Shown here: in pieces, positions 61,861 to 64,000 of the stretch | Layout of the letters: each line of letters opens with the position of its first letter | How positions within the stretch are numbered: the first letter of the stretch is position 1 | NCBI GenBank assembly: GCA_030522415.1 | Contig: CM060127.1 | Location: forward strand, 6,125,207-6,189,206 | From: Channallabes apus | Taxonomy: Eukaryota; Chordata; Actinopteri; Siluriformes; Clariidae | Direction: 5' to 3' | DNA: 64,000 nt | Notes under the pieces: generated by a model | The model's input: the letters and a program-made list of their open reading frames with translations, nothing else | Told to the model about the DNA's origin: nothing | Databases searched by the model: none | Made by a program: the position numbers and the translations under genes

Positions 61861-63567
61861 AGATGCCCAGAGGAGCCTAATAAGGGGGAGCTTATGCAGT
61901 TTGTCACCACATTATATCCAGCTCAAGAACCTACGGTGACAGTGAAAATAGGACAATGTCTAGAAGCACCGTTTATGATTGACACCGGAGCTACATACTC
62001 AAGCATTGGACAAGCAGGCTCTAGACTCCCCCTTACCCGTAAAGCAATACAAACAGTGGGCTTCTCGGGAAAAACTCAGACTTTACGGTTTACCGAACCT
62101 CAAGAACTAACATTGGATGGGGTAACTATTAATGCTCCACTACTTTATTCCCCGCATGCACAGATGAACCTCTTGGGAAGAGACACATTATGTAAACTAG
62201 GAGCAAAAATACACTGTGGACCAACAGGACTCTGGGTTACCTTTCCAGAAACCCTAGCAACACAATGTCTACTCATCCATAATCCAGATACAACACCTAA
62301 AGAAGTTAATGTGGTATATTGGTTAGAATACAACCTACCATCTGGTCTCTGGAATACTTATCAAGAATGGAAACCATGGATTACTCATTTACGACCAGAT
62401 TGTCGGGAAATAGACTTACCACTACATTGCACCATAAAGTATGACTCAAACCATGATGAAGAATTTGCCACATTGTGGGAAGACTTGATAGAAGGCAGTG
62501 AAATGGACATGAAAACCATGGAAATCATAATTGGCCCACAAGGAGTGGCAGCTATTGCACAACTGCCCGAAAAAGTTCAAGATTGGTACCAAGTTGAACA
62601 TGCGGTGCCGCATGTCTCTCTGATGATTGCGGAAAATTTTGAACAAAAAGACCTAGGTAAGATGGTTAAGGAAGCCAAACAAATAAGCGAAAGGGAACCA
62701 ACTTTGAATCCATACATACATCTATCACCTGATAGGAAATTCATGTATATATCACAAGAAAACATAGGCAGTGTTGTTGCCACACATGTAGATATAGAAT
62801 TGCATGATAAAGATACGGCAATTGCACAAATGTCAGTTATTGAAGATGAAGAAAGGGAACTAGAGGAAAAGATACTTCAAGAAGTTCCAGAAATATTATG
62901 GTCTAAGCATCATACAGATGTAGGACTAGTCAAATCAGCGGGTTTAGTAAAAGTCCAAGTTAAACCTAATGCCCGGCTCCCATATGTAAAACAGTATCCT
63001 CTGTCATCCGAAGCAATTGAAGGCATCAGACCCACAATCACAGGATTGGTGAAAGCTGGAGTACTTATTCCCACTTCAAGTCCTTGTAATACTCCTATTT
63101 TTCCGCTACAAAAGGAAAACTCTAAAAAATGGAGATTGGTTCATGACCTCAGAGCAATTAACAATATAGTAATTGCAGACACTCCTGTAGTTCCTAATCC
63201 ACACACAATATTGTCCAATATTCCAGAGGGGACTAAGTGGTACGCAGTTATCGATTTATGTTCCGCTTTTTTCAGCATTCCTCTGCATCCCGTCTCTCAG
63301 TACTTGTTCGCCTTTACTTACGAAGATCAACAATATACATACCAATCTTTAGGACAAGGATATGTGGAGTCTCCTTCCCTCTTTAACCAGGTGTTAGCGC
63401 GTGACTTGGCTACGCTCTCGATACCAAGCCGTCTGTTAATATACGTTGATGACATTTTAATTTGCAGTCCAACAAAAGAACAATGTCAAAGGGACACAGT
63501 GAAAGTGTTGACTATGCTGGCAGAAAATGGACATACAGTGGTTACAAAATCGGAGCGTCGTATGTAA
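61861..63567 (+). pseudogene. ERV-3 pro-pol, truncated in RT
   Basis: Open from the gag stop. Counting from the ATG at 61894: protease active site APFMIDTGATYSSI (residues 25-38) and MNLLGRDTLCKLG (91-103); a segment of about 200 residues with LHCTIKY (His178) and PHVSL (His240), resembling a 2H phosphoesterase; RT with LIPTSSPCNTPIFPL, AVIDLCSAFFSIPLHP (first catalytic Asp) and LLIYVDDILICS (63435..63470). The frame ends at 63567, about 30 codons after the catalytic box, where unrelated sequence joins. RNase H and integrase are absent. No internal frameshift is seen. Confidence 0.85.
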
Positions 63568-64000
63568 CGTCGCCGCCGCATTACGGGATGTGCATTTGCT
63601 GTGCATTTGCTGGCTTTTACCACTGAGTGGCGCTATATAACTACAGACTGACGCCTCATGCCTTAGTTCATTCTCTGCCTCAATAATACACGTAATAGCC
63701 GATAACATCAAGTGAAACACTGTAGTTGACCGAATTCATAATCACAGTACTATAATTACAGTACAAATGCAGAATTCAAATTAAATCAAATCTTATTAAG
63801 ATCAAATTTAAGCACAATAAATATTAACACAGTGAGCCTTTAGATTTTATCACGTGTAATTAGAAAAGAAGTGTGTAGGGTTTTATTTAAATATAAATTT
63901 CTAAACCAATAAGATCAAATAACACCAAGTTACTATTATAACAGGCTTACTTCGTCACTTATCAAAGACGTACGCTTGCTTTCAAAGAAGTCGAGTGGCT
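63563..64000 (+). other. Sequence joined to truncated ERV-3, possible LTR
   Basis: It begins TGTAACGTCGCC right where ERV-3 stops. A GCGCTATATAACTAC TATA-like box lies at about 63631 and CTCAATAATACAC downstream. This resembles the start of another LTR, but no second copy or duplication is in the window. Confidence 0.35.

Larger units (their letters stand above)
55960..63562 (+). mobile_element. Endogenous retrovirus ERV-3, 3'-truncated
   Basis: The order is 5' LTR (ending at 56469), tRNA-Ser primer site, a 2.7-kb leader with a tandem duplication and an ORF, a very long gag, then protease, 2H-like segment and RT. It stops shortly after the RT catalytic box, where unrelated sequence begins at about 63563. 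No env or 3' LTR is in the window. The LTR start is uncertain. Confidence 0.83.

Noticed and set aside
1..64000. CRISPR arrays, operons, tRNA or rRNA genes
   Set aside because: The only tRNA-like sequences are SINE heads and primer complements. The repeats are microsatellites and transposons, and the gene structure is eukaryotic.

Overview
The window is vertebrate, most probably ray-finned fish, genomic DNA. It has one recognisable host gene with GT-AG introns, polyadenylation signals and simple repeats, and is otherwise dominated by fish-type Tc1, hAT, L2, RTE, BEL/Pao, Ty3-chromovirus and endogenous retrovirus sequences. I see no bacterial features. The species is not determined.

Region 1 (about 0.7-13.4 kb, + strand) is wipf2, the WASP/N-WASP-interacting actin regulator. 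Seven coding exons (800..841, 1439..1571, 1664..1804, 1897..2433, 2521..2718, 12847..12948, 13150..13190) join with consistent phases into 397 residues. The 10.1-kb fifth intron is mostly mobile DNA. It holds a Tc1 element split by an L2 LINE that itself contains a smaller Tc1; a hAT element with an exact 8-bp target duplication that contains a near full-length Tc1; a 575-bp element with about 40-bp inverted ends; and a tRNA-derived SINE fragment.

Region 2 (13.4-18.9 kb) is the 3' flank. It has a SINE, a degenerate Tc1 with an internal 267-bp duplication, and otherwise unrecognised sequence.

Region 3 (18.87-41.15 kb) is one BEL/Pao retrotransposon on the minus strand, flanked by the 5-bp duplication ACACT and inserted 4 bp inside the tip of a small Tc1-like MITE. 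Its pol was invaded by endogenous retrovirus ERV-1. ERV-1 was invaded by a Tc1 and by a young Ty3 chromovirus (526-bp LTRs, duplication ATTAG). The chromovirus gag was in turn interrupted by an L2-tailed insert. Two further Tc1 elements sit in the BEL 5' LTR.

Region 4 (41.5-48.3 kb, minus strand) is a near full-length RTE LINE abutting ERV-2, which keeps gag, protease, RT, RNase H and part of integrase.

Region 5 (48.9-54.9 kb, + strand) carries a decayed gene with four C2H2-type fingers and a transposase-like body, a promoter-like segment with a YY1 motif upstream, and a small PB1-like ORF downstream. It may be a poorly described fish DNA transposon or a gene derived from one.

Region 6 (about 56-63.6 kb, + strand) is ERV-3. 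It has an LTR, a tRNA-Ser primer site, an unexplained 134-codon leader ORF, a very long gag, and pro-pol truncated just after the RT active site.

The most unusual signal is in ERV-1 and ERV-3. Between protease and RT both carry a segment with two H-x-[ST] motifs 62-67 residues apart, resembling 2H phosphoesterases (CNPase/LigT/2',5'-PDE). ERV-2 lacks it. ERV-2 and ERV-3 also show a gammaretrovirus-like same-frame gag-stop-pol layout.
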